From: Pseudo-nitzschia pungens
Taxonomy: Eukaryota; Bacillariophyta; Bacillariophyceae; Bacillariales; Bacillariaceae
Assembly: GCA_037355855.1 (NCBI GenBank)
Contig: CM074765.1
Coordinates: 2,418,001-2,482,000, forward strand
Length of the DNA: 64,000 bases
Reading direction: 5' to 3'
The translations under genes and the position numbers were made by a program. Below are positions 62,718 to 64,000 of this stretch, piece by piece. How positions within the stretch are numbered: the stretch's first letter is position 1; the number at the start of each line of letters is the position of its first letter. The notes below the pieces were generated by a model. That model made no database searches. It saw nothing but the letters and a program-made list of their open reading frames with translations, and was not told where the DNA came from.

Positions 62718-64000
62718 GTCCCCGTGATTCATGCCAGTGATCCTGTACTGAGCAACTATACCAGTCCCCGGAAACAGATACTCCCAGGGGGACACCAATA
62801 CTCTTGCTCGTCGTACCAGGACACTTGGATGGATCATAACAAAATTCAGGGATGTATCCATATCACTTGTCAGAGATCAAACTGCACCAAATATTGCAGT
62901 TCTTCTATCAGAGGCCCGGCTGATTCGTAGTACAAAAAAAAAGGGGGTTGGACCGGAGGACGTTTTGCCCTTGGTTCCATTCCTTGACACGTACAAGGAG
63001 ATCAATCAATCAGCCTATTGTCTTTCAAGTTTATAGTCCCCGGAACCGTTGTACCGGAGACTCCCAAATACATAACATATAACATAAGATCGAAACTCGT
63101 AATCGAAATCCGTAATCGAACTCTGCTGCGTTCGAACAAGGGCTGGGGGTTGGATCGAGATCTGCTGCAACCAAATAATCCATAATCGGAATCGGAATCC
63201 ACTGCGTTCCGAAAATAAGATTGCGGCATTCGGAATAAGGTTTCAATAAAGATCGAAATCGAAACCAGAATCAGTTGCGTCCGAAATCGATTGCGTCCGA
63301 AACAAGGTTGCAATCGGAATAAGGTTGCAATCGAAATTGAATCTGTTGCGCTTGAACCATTCGTAATCGAAATCGTAACGATCGAAGAACTCATAATTCG
63401 AAATCGGAATCCGCTGTCGACTGCGTTCCGAAAATCGTAATCAGAAAAACTCTTCTGCGTCCGAGCTGCTTGTCAGGGATCGAAGTACCCCGAATAATGC
63501 AGCTAACAGCTACCAAATGCAGCGCTCACAGTGGCTCTTCAACATGGGACCATTGAGCAACTTAGTGAATAAATCTGCAATGTTGCTCTCGCCTGGTTCC
63601 TTCGCGACACAGAATTGTTCCAGCAGCAATAGCCTCACGCTCCTCGTGGTAGGCAACACTGTTGTGCTTTTTGTTGCATGGACTCTTCGGTCTTGTAACG
63701 GTCTTCGCCACAATCTCATAGCTCCTGGTAGGACCACTGTAATACAAGATACCGATCCAAATCGAAAGAAATAACAAGCAACTCATGCTCTGTGTCCCCG
63801 GAATAAAGATTTCCGGTTCAATAACTAGATCAAAGGGACTTGGTACTCGCATGGATCATACAATAGATCACAGTTGTACCACACCGGTCCCCGAACTGGC
63901 TGCTGACAGTTCATTCATCGTGGTTAACATAACTCAGCTGAGAGGTTCAGCTGTCCTTGTGCATCCGCTGTTCGTACAGCTCCTGTCCTGCTTGGGCATA
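61818..64000 (-). mobile_element. Second element C-type LTR retroelement, cut by the window edge
   Basis: After the LTR the internal DNA (62718-64000) follows 14024-15320 closely but with differences in the simple-repeat block (63060-63440). It ends at the window edge at CTGCTTGGGCATA, which corresponds to about 15325. No coding part is reached. If built like element C it would continue for several kb to the right. Confidence 0.8.

Overview
The window looks like repeat-rich nuclear DNA of a diatom, probably pennate. The one convincing host gene is a short heat-shock-factor-type transcription factor with a 111-bp GT-AG intron, a family greatly expanded in diatoms. The rest is dominated by diatom-style Copia elements, RNase-H-bearing LINEs and DDE transposons. 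No rRNA, tRNA or CRISPR array was seen. The organism call is inference from gene content; no database was searched.

Layout. 1-2475: 3' part of a LINE (LINE C). 2476-3397: unassigned DNA with a LINE 5'UTR-like piece. 3398-4616: broken Copia gag (minus). 4590-10417: mosaic of non-coding modules rich in GTCCCCG, in plus orientation on the left and minus on the right, with a 162-bp LINE 3' end inserted at 5663-5824. 10470-57176: a nest of elements inside elements. 57177-61817: the least repeat-laden part, holding a 538-bp hairpin element (58312-58849) and the HSF gene (59404-60561). 61818 to the end: a second copy of the LTR element found at 13113, running off the window.

The nest. A Tc1/mariner/IS630-like DDE transposon has its left terminal inverted repeat at 10470 and its right one at 57176. 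Next to the left repeat sits a Copia element (minus) with LTRs at 10528-10771 and 52375-52612; its RT/RNase H part lies on the left and its gag/protease on the right. That Copia was split by (i) LTR element C, 13113-22533, flanked by CATC; (ii) LINE A, about 22777-48580; (iii) a 1.95-kb non-coding LINE derivative, 49767-51713, flanked by an 18-bp duplication. LINE A was in turn split by (iv) a 2.03-kb non-coding LINE derivative, 24506-26534 (19-bp duplication) and (v) LINE B, 29937-41251 (18-bp duplication). Flanking coding sequence rejoins in frame at (i), (iii), (iv) and (v), which makes those boundaries firm.

How the parts relate. LINEs A and B have two ORFs: a large ORF1 of unknown fold, then an ORF2 with apurinic-type endonuclease, reverse transcriptase, RNase H and a C-terminal CCHC zinc finger. 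ORF1 stop and ORF2 start overlap as ATGGTTAG. In LINE A the RNase H segment is present three times in tandem (859-bp unit); in LINE B it is deleted (877 bp). The non-coding derivatives keep LINE-like 5' and 3' ends, including two small 3' hairpins, and carry about six 149-bp repeats that each encode a hairpin. They are probably mobilised in trans by the LINE machinery. Element C keeps near-identical LTRs but lacks reverse transcriptase and encodes a gag-RNase H fusion.
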